Shown here in pieces: positions 27,401-34,457 of a DNA stretch of 64,000 nucleotides. Position 1 is the stretch's first letter, and every line of letters starts with the position of its first letter. The stretch is from Pararhodobacter aggregans. Its GTDB lineage: Bacteria > Pseudomonadota > Alphaproteobacteria > Rhodobacterales > Rhodobacteraceae. A program made the position numbers and the translations under genes. A model generated the notes under the pieces. The model saw only the letters and a list, made by a program, of their open reading frames with translations, was not told where the DNA came from and searched no databases. The DNA is taken from contig NZ_QDDR01000001.1 of assembly GCF_003075525.1 (NCBI RefSeq), positions 248,001 to 312,000 on the forward strand, written 5' to 3'.

Positions 27401-28400
27401 CGGCCTCTACCGGCACCGCGATGCCTCGACCGACCTGCCCGCCGCCGGGGCCTATGAGGCCGCGGTGCCGGTGGTGCCGATCTGGATGGACCTGCCGCTG
27501 ATGCGCGGCGACGAGGTGCCGCATGCGCCGCATCTGGCGGTGCTGGGTCTGCCCTGGCCCGGTGCCGTCGCCGCCTATGACGCGCCCGCCGCCAGCGGCA
27601 GTTTCGTGCTGAACACGCTGATCGGGCTCAGGGCCAGCGTCGGGCAGACCATCACGCCGCTTTTCAGCGCCTCGCCCGGGCTGGTGCAGCACGGGGCGGG
27701 GGTTCAGGTCGCCTTTCCGGGCTCGGTCGCGCCCGCCTCGGTCAGCGGGGAGGAACTGCTCGACGGCGCCAATCTCGCCGCCATCGGCACCGGCGCGGGG
27801 TGGGAGCTGTTCCAGTACCGCGGGGCGACGCTGGTCGAGCCGGGGGTCTGGCGGCTGCACGACCTCTTGCGCGGCCAGTTCGGCACCGAGCCGCTGATGC
27901 CGGGCGCCTGGCCGCCCGGCGCGGTGGTGGTGCTGATGGACGGGGCGCCCGCGCAGGTCGATCTGGCGGCCTCGGCCCGCGGTGTGGCGCGGCGCTGGCG
28001 GGTCGGTCCGGCGGCGCTGGCCTATGACGACCCGGTCTATGTCGAGACGACCGAGGCCTTCGCGGGCAACGGGTTGCGGCCCTACGCCCCGGTTCATCTG
28101 AGCGCCACATGGCCGGGGTCGGGCGATCTGGACCTCGCCTGGATCCGCCGCACCCGGCTGGGCGGCGACGGCTGGGACGCGCCCGAGGTGCCGCTGAGCG
28201 AGGAGGCCGAGCTTTACCACCTGCAGGTCCGGCACCTGGGGGTGATCGTGCGCGAAACCGACCTGAGCGCGCCCGGCTGGACCTATACCGCCGCGCAGCA
28301 GGCGGCCGACGGCATCACCGGGCCGTTCAGCGTCGAGGTGGCGCAGGTCTCGGCCAGTTTCGGCCCCGGCCTCTATGCCGCGCTGGAGGTGGCGGGCTGA
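24459..28400 (+). CDS. GTA host specificity / baseplate megatron protein (g15)
   Basis: 1313 residues, the largest GTA protein, forming the tail tip. N-terminal hydrophobic Gly/Ala segment (AAGAAIGANFGGAVLGLSGLVIGRAIGATVGRLI) followed by the phage hub block QITGAGEGVALPRVWGRVRTAGHVIWASRFEE. Residues about 430-760 form the glycoside-hydrolase/TIM-barrel-like domain (FILHYAALCAASDGVDAFCIGSEMRSL, YAADWSEYAGY, VIGIDNYMPLADWREGE, VWFTEYGCAAIDKGANQPN), and the C-terminal half is a tail-associated domain. AAAGGAG precedes the ATG. Its stop overlaps the next small gene by one base. Confidence 0.95.
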   Translation: MATLLLSAAGAAIGANFGGAVLGLSGLVIGRAIGATVGRLIDQRLLGLGSGSVDTGRIQRLQITGAGEGVALPRVWGRVRTAGHVIWASRFEEIPGRSRRTKGGLGPKVTEQSRYTVSVAIALAEGQITGIGRIWAYGDEIAPGDLNLRLYTGTMDQLPDPKIEAVEGAGMAPAYRGTAYVVIEDLDLGPYGNRLPNLAFEVIRGAEAEGVSTLQQAIEGVAWLPGAGEYALATEKVLLSGNGVPVFAEEFSILEAANDRQANAHSPSGEADFVTALRALENELPNAKSSLLIASWFGNDLRCGACTLRPKVEGHDRTGSNQPWSVAGLDRASAAVVPMLGGKPVYGGTPSDRSILQAIAALNGAGQRVVFYPFILMEQLAGNGLPDPWSEAGDQPALPWRGRITTQKAPGQPGTTDRSAAATAEVAAFFGTATAADFTVTPGSVGYSGPEEWSYRRFILHYAALCAASDGVDAFCIGSEMRSLLQIRGAGDSFPAVAAMVDLLHEVRAILGPAVTLTYAADWSEYAGYDAGEGNRYFHLDPLWSDDELNVIGIDNYMPLADWREGEAHADWQAGWRDIYDPDYLKANIAGGEGFDWYYASQPERDAQVRTPITDEGESEPWIWRVKDLRRWWENAHTERHAGVKQPDSTEWEPRSKPVWFTEYGCAAIDKGANQPNVFLDPKSSESYAPHDSTGVRDDLMQMQYLRAMQAYWTDPANNPASDLYEGRMVDWSRSHAWAWDARPWPWFPARTDLWSDGDNWLRGHWLTGRASAQPLDAVVAEICQRAGIADADVSGLYGVVRGYAVASTATGRAALQPLMLAHGFEAVERDGRLVFRMRTGREPVVLDPGRLVARDSGDLEVSRASEPQTAGRLRLTYIEAEGGFETRSAEAVHPDTPAGDAAETEMPLSLTRGEARTAVKRWLTEARIARDTARFGQPMSSTLAVGDVVTMPQGGGTRHYRIDRMDLTGERAIEAVRIEPGLYRHRDASTDLPAAGAYEAAVPVVPIWMDLPLMRGDEVPHAPHLAVLGLPWPGAVAAYDAPAASGSFVLNTLIGLRASVGQTITPLFSASPGLVQHGAGVQVAFPGSVAPASVSGEELLDGANLAAIGTGAGWELFQYRGATLVEPGVWRLHDLLRGQFGTEPLMPGAWPPGAVVVLMDGAPAQVDLAASARGVARRWRVGPAALAYDDPVYVETTEAFAGNGLRPYAPVHLSATWPGSGDLDLAWIRRTRLGGDGWDAPEVPLSEEAELYHLQVRHLGVIVRETDLSAPGWTYTAAQQAADGITGPFSVEVAQVSASFGPGLYAALEVAG

Positions 28401-28699
28401 TGCGGCCCGTCACCCTCACCGACCTCTCGGCCGCCGCACGGGTGCTGCTGGCGCTGCCCGAGGGGCGGCGGGCGGCGGGGATGGCGGCGCTCATCGCCCG
28501 GGCCGAGGCCGCCGACCGCCACCGCCAGTCGACCGGCCGCCTGCACCCGGCCTATGGCAACGGCACGCTCTTGGCGGCGGCGCTGGCCCATCCCGCCGCC
28601 GATCCCGCAAGGCCCGGTGCGCCCGAGTATCTGGCCTGTCTGGCGCTGGCTGCGGGGGCGCTTGTCGAGGCGCTTGTCGGCCATCCGCCGATTTCCTGA
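28400..28699 (+). CDS. DUF7742-like small protein downstream of g15
   Basis: A 99-residue protein whose ATG overlaps the g15 stop (TGATG), so it belongs to the end of the GTA transcript. The sequence has the pattern VTLTDLSAAARVLLALPEGRRAAGMAALIARAEAADRHRQSTGRLHPAYGNGTLLAAALAHP, which I associate with a small Rhodobacterales family found next to GTA g15 (DUF7742). Mostly helical with no catalytic motif visible. Function is unknown; coupling to g15 suggests either a GTA accessory role or simple readthrough. Confidence 0.7.
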   Translation: MRPVTLTDLSAAARVLLALPEGRRAAGMAALIARAEAADRHRQSTGRLHPAYGNGTLLAAALAHPAADPARPGAPEYLACLALAAGALVEALVGHPPIS

Positions 28700-28764
28700 G
28701 CCCGCGCCACTGGAATTCCGGTGTCGATCCGCTATGTTTCGGGGATCAACACCGGAGATGCGCC

Positions 28765-29571
28765 ATGCCCGAGTCCCGCGCCAAGCTTGCCCCGTTCGAT
28801 CCCGTCTGGCAGCGCATCTGCGAAGAGGCGAACGCTGTTGTCCGCGACGAGCCCCTGCTGGGCGGCGTCATGCACAACAATCTCCTGCATCACGCGACCA
28901 TGGAACGGGCGCTGGCCTACCGTTTCGCGCTGAAGCTGTCCTCGGCCGAAATCAGCGAGCAGATCCTGCGCGAGATCGCCGAGGAAGCCTATGAAACCTC
29001 GCCCTGGCTGGGCGAGGCGGCGCGCGCCGACCTGATGGCGGTCTATGACCGCGACCCGGCCTGCCACCGCTATCTTCAGCCGGTCATGTATTTCAAAGGC
29101 TACCAGGCGGTGCAGGCCTACCGCGTCGGCCACTGGCTGTGGGAAACCGGGCGCCGCGACATGGCGCTTTTCGTGCAGATGCGGATTTCCGAGATGTTCG
29201 GCGTCGACATCCACCCAGCCGCCCGCTTCGGCAAGGGGATCATGATTGACCACGCCCATTCCATCGTCATCGGCGAAACTGCGGTGGTGGGCGACAACGT
29301 GTCGATGCTGCATTCGGTGACGCTGGGCGGCACCGGCAAGGAAGACGGCGACCGCCATCCGAAGATCGGCGACGGCGTGCTGATCGGCGCCGGGGCCAAG
29401 GTGCTGGGCAATATCAAGGTCGGCGCCAATTCCCGCATCGCCGCGGGTTCGGTGGTGCTGGAGGACGTACCCTGCTGCAAGACCGTGGCCGGGGTTCCCG
29501 CCAAGATCGTGGGCGAGGCCGGCTGCGCCCAGCCCGCGCTGTCGATGAACCATTCGCTGAGCGCCGAATAG
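28765..29571 (+). CDS. cysE: Serine O-acetyltransferase
   Basis: Transfers acetyl from acetyl-CoA to L-serine, giving O-acetylserine for cysteine synthesis. 268 residues: the N-terminal helical SATase domain (LAYRFALKLSSAEISEQILREIAEEAYE) and the C-terminal left-handed beta-helix of hexapeptide repeats starting GVDIHPAARFGKGIMIDHAHSIVIGETAVVGDNVSMLHSVTLGGTG, with the catalytic histidine and aspartate in that block. The KVGANSRIAAGSVVLEDVP turn and VAGVPAKIVG end are intact. Start at the ATG with CGGAG upstream; the frame is open upstream but antisense-like. A cysE gene next to the GTA cluster is, as I recall, common in Rhodobacterales. Confidence 0.96.
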   Translation: MPESRAKLAPFDPVWQRICEEANAVVRDEPLLGGVMHNNLLHHATMERALAYRFALKLSSAEISEQILREIAEEAYETSPWLGEAARADLMAVYDRDPACHRYLQPVMYFKGYQAVQAYRVGHWLWETGRRDMALFVQMRISEMFGVDIHPAARFGKGIMIDHAHSIVIGETAVVGDNVSMLHSVTLGGTGKEDGDRHPKIGDGVLIGAGAKVLGNIKVGANSRIAAGSVVLEDVPCCKTVAGVPAKIVGEAGCAQPALSMNHSLSAE

Positions 29572-29575
29572 GCGC

Positions 29576-30232
29576 TCAGAGCCCCCGCAGGAAACCCGCC
29601 AGATCATCCGTGCGATGATGCACATGGGCGTGGGCTTCCGGGTCGGGGGTTTCCGCCTCGGGCCCGACCAGAACCGTCCGCATTCCCAGCGCATGCGGCA
29701 CCTTGAGGTTGCGCAGGTCATCCTCGAACATCGCCGCGCGGGACGGGTCCAGCCCGGCCAGACCAAAGACCGTCTCGAAAGCCTCGGCCTGCGGTTTCGG
29801 CCGGTAGCCCGCGTCCTCGACGCCATAGACCGCCTCGAACAGCCCCTCCAGCCCCCGGGCCTCCAGCACCCGGCGGGCATAGGGGGCCGAGCCGTTGGTA
29901 TAGACGATGCGCCGCCCCTTCAGCGCGAGGATGGCGTCGCGCAGCTCGGGATCGGGCTCCAGCACCGAAAAGTCGATGTCGTGAACCTCGACCAGATAGG
30001 GCACCGGATCGACCGCGTGATGCGCCATCAGCCCGGCCAGCGTCGTGCCATAGGTCAGCCAGTAATCGCGCCTGAGGCGGTCCGATTCCGCCCGGTCCGC
30101 CCCCGTCACCCGCATGACGAAATCGGTCATCTTCACGTCGATCTGGTCAAACAGCCGGACCCGCGGATGATAGAGCGTGTTGTCGAGGTCGAAGACCCAG
30201 GTGTCGACATGCTGGAAATGTTCGTGCGCCAT
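29576..30232 (-). CDS. Pyrimidine 5'-nucleotidase, HAD superfamily (SDT1-like)
   Basis: 218-residue HAD hydrolase, probably dephosphorylating pyrimidine nucleotides or related metabolites. HAD motif I VFDLDNTLYHP has the nucleophile Asp15 and Asp17; motif II is IVYTNGSAPYARR near 110; the lysine of motif III is in YRPKPQAEAF near 148; motif IV is MFEDDLRNLKVPHALGMRTVLV near 170. The DLDNTLY variant and KPQ block are typical of the pyrimidine 5'-nucleotidase subgroup. Start taken at the ATG at 30232; a TTG two codons earlier is possible. Converges with cysE (4 bp) and diverges from the GntR gene. Confidence 0.9.
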   Translation of the reverse strand: MAHEHFQHVDTWVFDLDNTLYHPRVRLFDQIDVKMTDFVMRVTGADRAESDRLRRDYWLTYGTTLAGLMAHHAVDPVPYLVEVHDIDFSVLEPDPELRDAILALKGRRIVYTNGSAPYARRVLEARGLEGLFEAVYGVEDAGYRPKPQAEAFETVFGLAGLDPSRAAMFEDDLRNLKVPHALGMRTVLVGPEAETPDPEAHAHVHHRTDDLAGFLRGL

Positions 30233-30340
30233 GGCCAAGGGCTACCGACAAGGCGGCTGCGGCACAAGATGCCAGGGCGCGAATCAGGGCTTTTCACCGC
30301 CCGCGCCCGACACTAGTCTTCGCCCCCTCGGAGGACCCGC

Positions 30341-30994
30341 ATGAACGACCAGCGCCAACCCCTACTCGACGCCTATTCGCTGATCCTGGCGGCGATCGAC
30401 GACGGGGTCTACAAACCCGGCGACCGGCTGGTCGAATCGGAACTGGCCGAACGCTTCGGCGTCTCGCGCACGCCGATCCGCGAGGCCCTGCAACGGCTTG
30501 AGACGCAAAGCCTGCTGACCCGCGACGGCCGCTCGCTGATCGTGGCCTCGCTCGATCACAACCAGCTGGCGGAACTCTATGTGGTGCGCGCGCAGCTGGA
30601 GGGGCTGGCGGCGCGGCTCGCGGCGAAACACGCCTCGGTCGAGGAAGTGCGCGTCCTGCGCGACATGGTGAACGACGACCGGCGGCTGATGAACGACCCC
30701 AAGGCGCTGAGCCGGGCCAACAAGCGTTTCCACAAGCAGATTCACCTGGCCAGCCACAACCGCTTCCTCGTGCAGCAGCTGGACCTCGTGCACCGCTCGA
30801 TGGCGCTGCTGGCCACGACCTCGCTGGAAGCCGAGGGGCGGGGGCGCACCGCGCTTGACGAGCACGAGGCGATCGTCGAGGCCATTGCCCGCGGCGATGG
30901 CGAGGCCGCCGACCGGGCCCTGCGCGAGCATATCAGCCGGGCTTTCGAGACGCGGCTGAAGCTCGAATCGGGCGACCGTCGCAAGGCGCGCTGA
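30341..30994 (+). CDS. GntR-family transcriptional regulator, FCD (FadR-type) effector domain
   Basis: 217-residue regulator. The N-terminal winged helix (residues 12-75) shows the GntR signature YKPGDRLVESELAERFGVSRTPIREALQRLETQSLL. The C-terminal helical FCD domain (residues 85-205) has the metal-binding pattern with Asp in LRDMVNDDRRL, and histidines in NKRFHKQIHLASHN and DEHEAIVEAIARGD / LREHISRAF. The ligand is probably a small carboxylate, as for most FCD members. It stands alone with no obvious operon partner, so the target is unknown. AGGACC lies before the ATG. Confidence 0.92.
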   Translation: MNDQRQPLLDAYSLILAAIDDGVYKPGDRLVESELAERFGVSRTPIREALQRLETQSLLTRDGRSLIVASLDHNQLAELYVVRAQLEGLAARLAAKHASVEEVRVLRDMVNDDRRLMNDPKALSRANKRFHKQIHLASHNRFLVQQLDLVHRSMALLATTSLEAEGRGRTALDEHEAIVEAIARGDGEAADRALREHISRAFETRLKLESGDRRKAR

Positions 30995-30999
30995 CCCGC

Positions 31000-32928
31000 T
31001 CAGACGTAGCTGACCGCGGCGGTGCCGTCATGCAGCCCGTGGGTCGTCTTGTCCCAGTAGAAGGGCTTCGCCACCAGTTCCCAGCAGCCTTTCCAGGCGG
31101 CAACGACGGCCAGGGGGAAATACAGGTGCAGGCTCAGCGCCCAGACCCGCAGGAAGCGGTGTTGCGTCCCCTGCAGCGCCAGGATGTTGATCGCCAGCGA
31201 CATCACCTCGATGCCCAGAAACACCACCGCCACGGTGTCGGCGGCTCGCGACGTCATCTCGGTCGCGAAGGGATGGCCGAACCCGAACAGCAGCAGCCAG
31301 AAGCTCCACAGGATCGGGGCGAACAGGAACTGGATCAACGTCCCCAGAAACAGGACCTGCACCCCGGCGAATTTCCACGGACCCAGTTGCCGCCACAGCA
31401 GGACCGGGTCGCGCATGTGCACGGCATAGGTCATGCCGTAGCCCTTCAGCCAGCGGGACCGCTGCTTGATCCAGGGCCAGACCCGGCAATTCGCCTCCTC
31501 CAGCGTGACCGAGGCGACCAGATCCGTCCGGTAGCCGTGCCGCGCGAGCCTGAGCCCGAGGTCGGCATCCTCGGTCACGTTATGGGCGTCCCAGCCACCA
31601 AGTTCCTCAAGGATCGCGCGGCGGAAGAACAGGGTCGTGCCCCCCAGCGGCACCACCAGCCCCAGACGCGCCAGCCCCGGCAGGATCAGGCGGAACCAGG
31701 CGGCGTATTCGATGGTGAAGCAACGGCTCAGCCAGTTGGTCCGGGGGTTCACGTAATCGAGGATGCCCTGCACGCAGGCCAGCGACGGCCCGCCGGCGTC
31801 AAACACCTCGATCACGCGAAGCAGCTGGTCGGGGGCGGGCGCATCCTCGGCGTCATAGACGCCGATGATCGACCCGCGGGCGAAATTCAGGGCATAGTTC
31901 AGGGCCCGGGGCTTGGTCCTGAGCGGTGCGTTCGGCACCGGGATGACCCGCATCCAGTCCGGTAACCGGGTCCCGGCCAGGGCGGCCCGGGTCAGGTGAT
32001 CGTCCTCTTCGACCACCAGCATGACATCGAGCATCTCCCGCGGATAGGTCAGCGCGCCCAGCCGCTTGACCAGCCGCGGCGCGATGTCGGGCTCTCGAAA
32101 CAGCGGCACCATGATCGAGATTGTGGGCTTGCGGATCGTGGGCGCCGGGGATTGTGCCCCGGCCCCCTGTCGCACCGCGCGAAGCTGCGCGATGGTCGCG
32201 GCCAGCTTCATCAGATTGCCCGCGAACAGGAACAGCATGACGACGGCGAAGAGACCGAAGAAGGTCACGCTCGGCGCGATCGCCGTCGACAGGCCCAGAA
32301 ACAGGGCCGCCACAAGAACCCGGCGGCTGAAGCGCCGCGCGTCCCAGATCCGGCAGCTTTCCGCCGCTGCGACGCAGGTTTCCGCCATCAGCCGCAGGGC
32401 GGATTGACGCGATCGCAGCAGGGCGCGGTGCATCCCGGCTTCGGGCAGCACGGCCATGACGACCGGACCCAGCCGCGCCTCAAGCTCGGGCCTCTGGGCC
32501 TCGAACGTGTCGGGCGTGGCCGTGCCGACGACGGTGACCGCCCCCGCCCGCGACCAGGGCAGACAGCCGATCTGCAGGCAGCGGCGCGGGCCCAGACGGT
32601 CGATCAGGCGCGGATCGGGGCGGCTTTGGCGGGCGTCGATGACCGTTGTGCCGAATTGCTCGGCCAGCGCCGCCACGATGTCCTCCTCGCTGGCCATGCC
32701 ATGGGCGCGCAGGATGTCGCCCAGCCGGGCCTGCTTGCGGCTTTGCATTTCCAGCGCGCGAACCAGATCGGCCGCATGGATCGCGCCGCGTCGCAGGAGG
32801 ATCGTGCCGAGGGGTATGTGGACCGGAGAGGGGCGAGGGGCCGAGGGAGGCGCCACCTCGTCGGGGGCGTGCTGGCGCGAAAGAGCCTCGACGCCCGGCT
32901 CATCGAGCTTTGCACACGCGTGCCCCAT
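31000..32928 (-). CDS. Membrane glycosyltransferase family 2 with N-terminal MshEN cyclic-di-GMP-binding motifs
   Basis: 642 residues. Residues 40-62 and 69-91 are two tandem copies of the MshEN (GspE_N) motif, pattern LGxxLxxxGxxxxxxLxxALxxQ, known to bind cyclic di-GMP in MshE-type proteins. Then come two membrane helices (about 203-240), a processive-type GT2 domain with VEEDD (306-310), DAED (359-362), TEDAD (452-456) and QRSRW (489-493), and further C-terminal helices. The layout resembles NfrB or BcsA-like synthases in a different order. It likely makes or starts an exopolysaccharide under cyclic-di-GMP control (inference). The ATG at 32928 follows GTGGGGGTG; an upstream TTG is less likely. 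The gene stands alone. Confidence 0.88.
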   Translation of the reverse strand: MGHACAKLDEPGVEALSRQHAPDEVAPPSAPRPSPVHIPLGTILLRRGAIHAADLVRALEMQSRKQARLGDILRAHGMASEEDIVAALAEQFGTTVIDARQSRPDPRLIDRLGPRRCLQIGCLPWSRAGAVTVVGTATPDTFEAQRPELEARLGPVVMAVLPEAGMHRALLRSRQSALRLMAETCVAAAESCRIWDARRFSRRVLVAALFLGLSTAIAPSVTFFGLFAVVMLFLFAGNLMKLAATIAQLRAVRQGAGAQSPAPTIRKPTISIMVPLFREPDIAPRLVKRLGALTYPREMLDVMLVVEEDDHLTRAALAGTRLPDWMRVIPVPNAPLRTKPRALNYALNFARGSIIGVYDAEDAPAPDQLLRVIEVFDAGGPSLACVQGILDYVNPRTNWLSRCFTIEYAAWFRLILPGLARLGLVVPLGGTTLFFRRAILEELGGWDAHNVTEDADLGLRLARHGYRTDLVASVTLEEANCRVWPWIKQRSRWLKGYGMTYAVHMRDPVLLWRQLGPWKFAGVQVLFLGTLIQFLFAPILWSFWLLLFGFGHPFATEMTSRAADTVAVVFLGIEVMSLAINILALQGTQHRFLRVWALSLHLYFPLAVVAAWKGCWELVAKPFYWDKTTHGLHDGTAAVSYV

Positions 32929-33077
32929 AGACACCCCCACACACACCAACGGGAGGAGTCTTGGCGAGAGAAGGTTAACAGATCGTTAACGGCCAGGCCG
33001 CGTCGCCGGAACCCTGCCGGGCAGGGCCGCGGGGGGGGCGGAACAGCGCGCGGCAGCGAGGGCCGCGCGCCCTGCGG

Positions 33078-34250
33078 TCAGGCGGCGCTGGCCGCCTTGC
33101 GGGCGGCCATGGCAGCGGCGAACCGCTCGAACAGGTAATAGCTGTCCTGCGGGCCGGGGCTGGCCTCGGGGTGGTATTGCACGCTGAACACCGGCCGGTC
33201 GGCCATGCGGATCCCGCAATTCGAGCCGTCGAAGAGCGAGACATGCGTCTCGACCACACCCTTGGGCAGGGTCTGGCTGTCGACGGTGAAACCGTGGTTC
33301 ATCGAGGTGATCTCGACCTTGCCGGTGTCGTTGTCCTTGACCGGGTGGTTGGCACCATGGTGGCCGTGGTTCATCTTGACCGTGCGGGCGCCCAGCGCCA
33401 GCGCCAGCATCTGGTGGCCAAGGCAGATGCCGAAGACCGGCAGATCGGCCGCCAGCACGCCCTTGATCATCGGCACGGCATAATCGCCGGTCGCCGCCGG
33501 ATCGCCCGGGCCGTTCGACAGGAAGACGCCATCGGGGTTCAGCGCCAGCACCTCTTCGGCGGTGGCATTGGCCGGCAGCACCGTCACGTCGCAGCCGGCC
33601 GAGGCCAGGCAGCGCAGGATGTTCTTCTTCGCGCCATAGTCGATGGCCACGACCTTGTGCAGGGGCTCGATCTGGGGCTTGTAACCCTCGGGCCAGGCCC
33701 AGCGCATCTCGTTCCAGCGGTAGGATTGGGCGCAGGTCACGTCCTTCGCCAGGTCGAGGCCGACCAGCCCCTTCCAGCCGCGGGCCCGGGCCAGCAGACG
33801 CTCGATGTCGAAATTGCCCTCGGGGTCATGGGCCAGCGCCACATGCGGGGCGCCCAGCTGGCGGATGGCCCGGGTCAGGCGGCGGGTGTCGAGCCCGCCG
33901 ATGCCGATCCGGCCCTGCCGGGTCATCCAGGCGGTCAGCTCGCCCGCCGCACGCCAGTTCGAGGGTTCGGTCGGATCCCATTTCACCACCATGCCCTCGG
34001 CGGTGGCCTTGCTGGCCTCGTCATCGGCGTCATTGACGCCGACATTGCCGATATGGGGGAAGGTGAAGGTCACGACCTGCCCGGCATAGGAGGGATCGGT
34101 CATGATCTCCTGATAGCCGGTCATCGCGGTGTTGAAACACAGTTCCGCCACCGTCTCGCCGGTCGCGCCGAATCCGTGACCGTAGAAGATGGTGCCGTCG
34201 GCGAGAACAAGGCATGCGGTCGGGCGCGGCTGCGCGGGGGCTGCGGACAT
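33078..34250 (-). CDS. carA: Carbamoyl-phosphate synthase small (glutaminase) subunit
   Basis: Releases ammonia from glutamine for the CarB subunit, feeding arginine and pyrimidine synthesis. 390 residues. N-terminal CPSase small domain (CLVLADGTIFYGHGFGATGETVAELCFNTAMTGYQEIMTDPSYAGQ) and class I glutamine amidotransferase domain with NGPGDP, the nucleophile cysteine in FGICLGHQMLALALG near residue 273, and the His-Glu pair in QYHPEASPGP near 360. carB is not in the window. Upstream, 80-130 bp before the start, lies an extreme G/C homopolymer tract; the 149-bp gap downstream holds only GC-rich sequence. Confidence 0.97.
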   Translation of the reverse strand: MSAAPAQPRPTACLVLADGTIFYGHGFGATGETVAELCFNTAMTGYQEIMTDPSYAGQVVTFTFPHIGNVGVNDADDEASKATAEGMVVKWDPTEPSNWRAAGELTAWMTRQGRIGIGGLDTRRLTRAIRQLGAPHVALAHDPEGNFDIERLLARARGWKGLVGLDLAKDVTCAQSYRWNEMRWAWPEGYKPQIEPLHKVVAIDYGAKKNILRCLASAGCDVTVLPANATAEEVLALNPDGVFLSNGPGDPAATGDYAVPMIKGVLAADLPVFGICLGHQMLALALGARTVKMNHGHHGANHPVKDNDTGKVEITSMNHGFTVDSQTLPKGVVETHVSLFDGSNCGIRMADRPVFSVQYHPEASPGPQDSYYLFERFAAAMAARKAASAA

Positions 34251-34328
34251 CGGACGGCTCCTGTCTGTATCCGCCCGTCCTTACGGGGAAGGGCGGGGGG
34301 AATCAAGGGGCCGTTCAGGAGGAGGGGC

Positions 34329-34378
34329 GGGGGGGGGGGGGGGGGGCCCGCCCCCCCCCCCCCCCCCCCCCCCCCCCC
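34329..34378. repeat. G-run/C-run homopolymer tract
   Basis: A run of about 18 G (34329-34346), then CCCG, then a run of about 28 C (34351-34378). Read on either strand it can fold into a long G-C hairpin or into four-stranded structures. It lies in the 207-bp gap between the GNAT gene and carA, both on the minus strand, so it is in the probable 5' region of carA. Such a tract is prone to slippage in the cell and to sequencing and assembly error, so its length here is not reliable. Confidence 0.8.
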
Positions 34379-34397
34379 GGGCTGCCGCCCGACCCCG

Positions 34398-34455
34398 CGC
34401 CAAGGGGGGCACGCCCCCCTTGGCGATCCCCGTGGATATTTGAGGAACAAAGATC
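34398..34455 (+). repeat. Hairpin + GATATTTG intergenic repeat, copy 3
   Basis: A perfect 12-bp stem (CGCCAAGGGGGG 34398-34409, CCCCCCTTGGCG 34414-34425, loop CACG) is followed by ATCCCCGTGGATATTTGAGGAACAAAGAT. The layout equals copy 1 at 356-443: CCAAGGGG-type stem, then CCCCG.GGATATTTG, then GAACAAAGAT. It ends 3 bp before the GNAT stop codon, reading towards it from the other strand. Confidence 0.7.
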
Positions 34456-34457
34456 GC

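Larger units (their letters stand above)
14199..28400 (+). mobile_element. Rhodobacter-type gene transfer agent (GTA) structural gene cluster
   Basis: About 14.2 kb of co-directional, tightly packed genes reproduce the order of the R. capsulatus RcGTA head-tail cluster: TerS, TerL, portal, g3.5, protease, capsid, adaptor, closure, tail completion, major tail protein, two chaperones, short tape measure, DUF2460, DUF2163, NlpC/P60, host specificity. No integrase, replication or lysis gene is inside, as expected for a GTA rather than a prophage. Every gene appears intact. Head spikes, endolysin/holin and the GafA regulator, which are encoded elsewhere in known GTA hosts, are not in the window. 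It is a domesticated phage-derived element, so 'mobile' refers to origin and DNA transfer role, not self-mobility. Confidence 0.93.

Noticed and set aside
24003-28235. A 1410-codon open frame on the minus strand
   Set aside because: It is exactly antisense to GTA g15 and reads as His/Gln/Arg/Gly-rich sequence with no family motif; long antisense frames are common in such GC-rich DNA.
28375-28764. N-terminal extension of cysE by 130 codons
   Set aside because: Overlaps the end of g15 and the DUF7742-like gene in another frame; CysE homology begins at MPESRAKLAPF.
30341-30994. GntR regulator as a controller of the GTA or cysE
   Set aside because: Only proximity supports it; no shared site seen near 14074 or 28700.
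33012-33026. CCCTGCC/GGCAGGG dyad after carA as a terminator
   Set aside because: The loop would be a single base and no U-tract follows on the carA strand.
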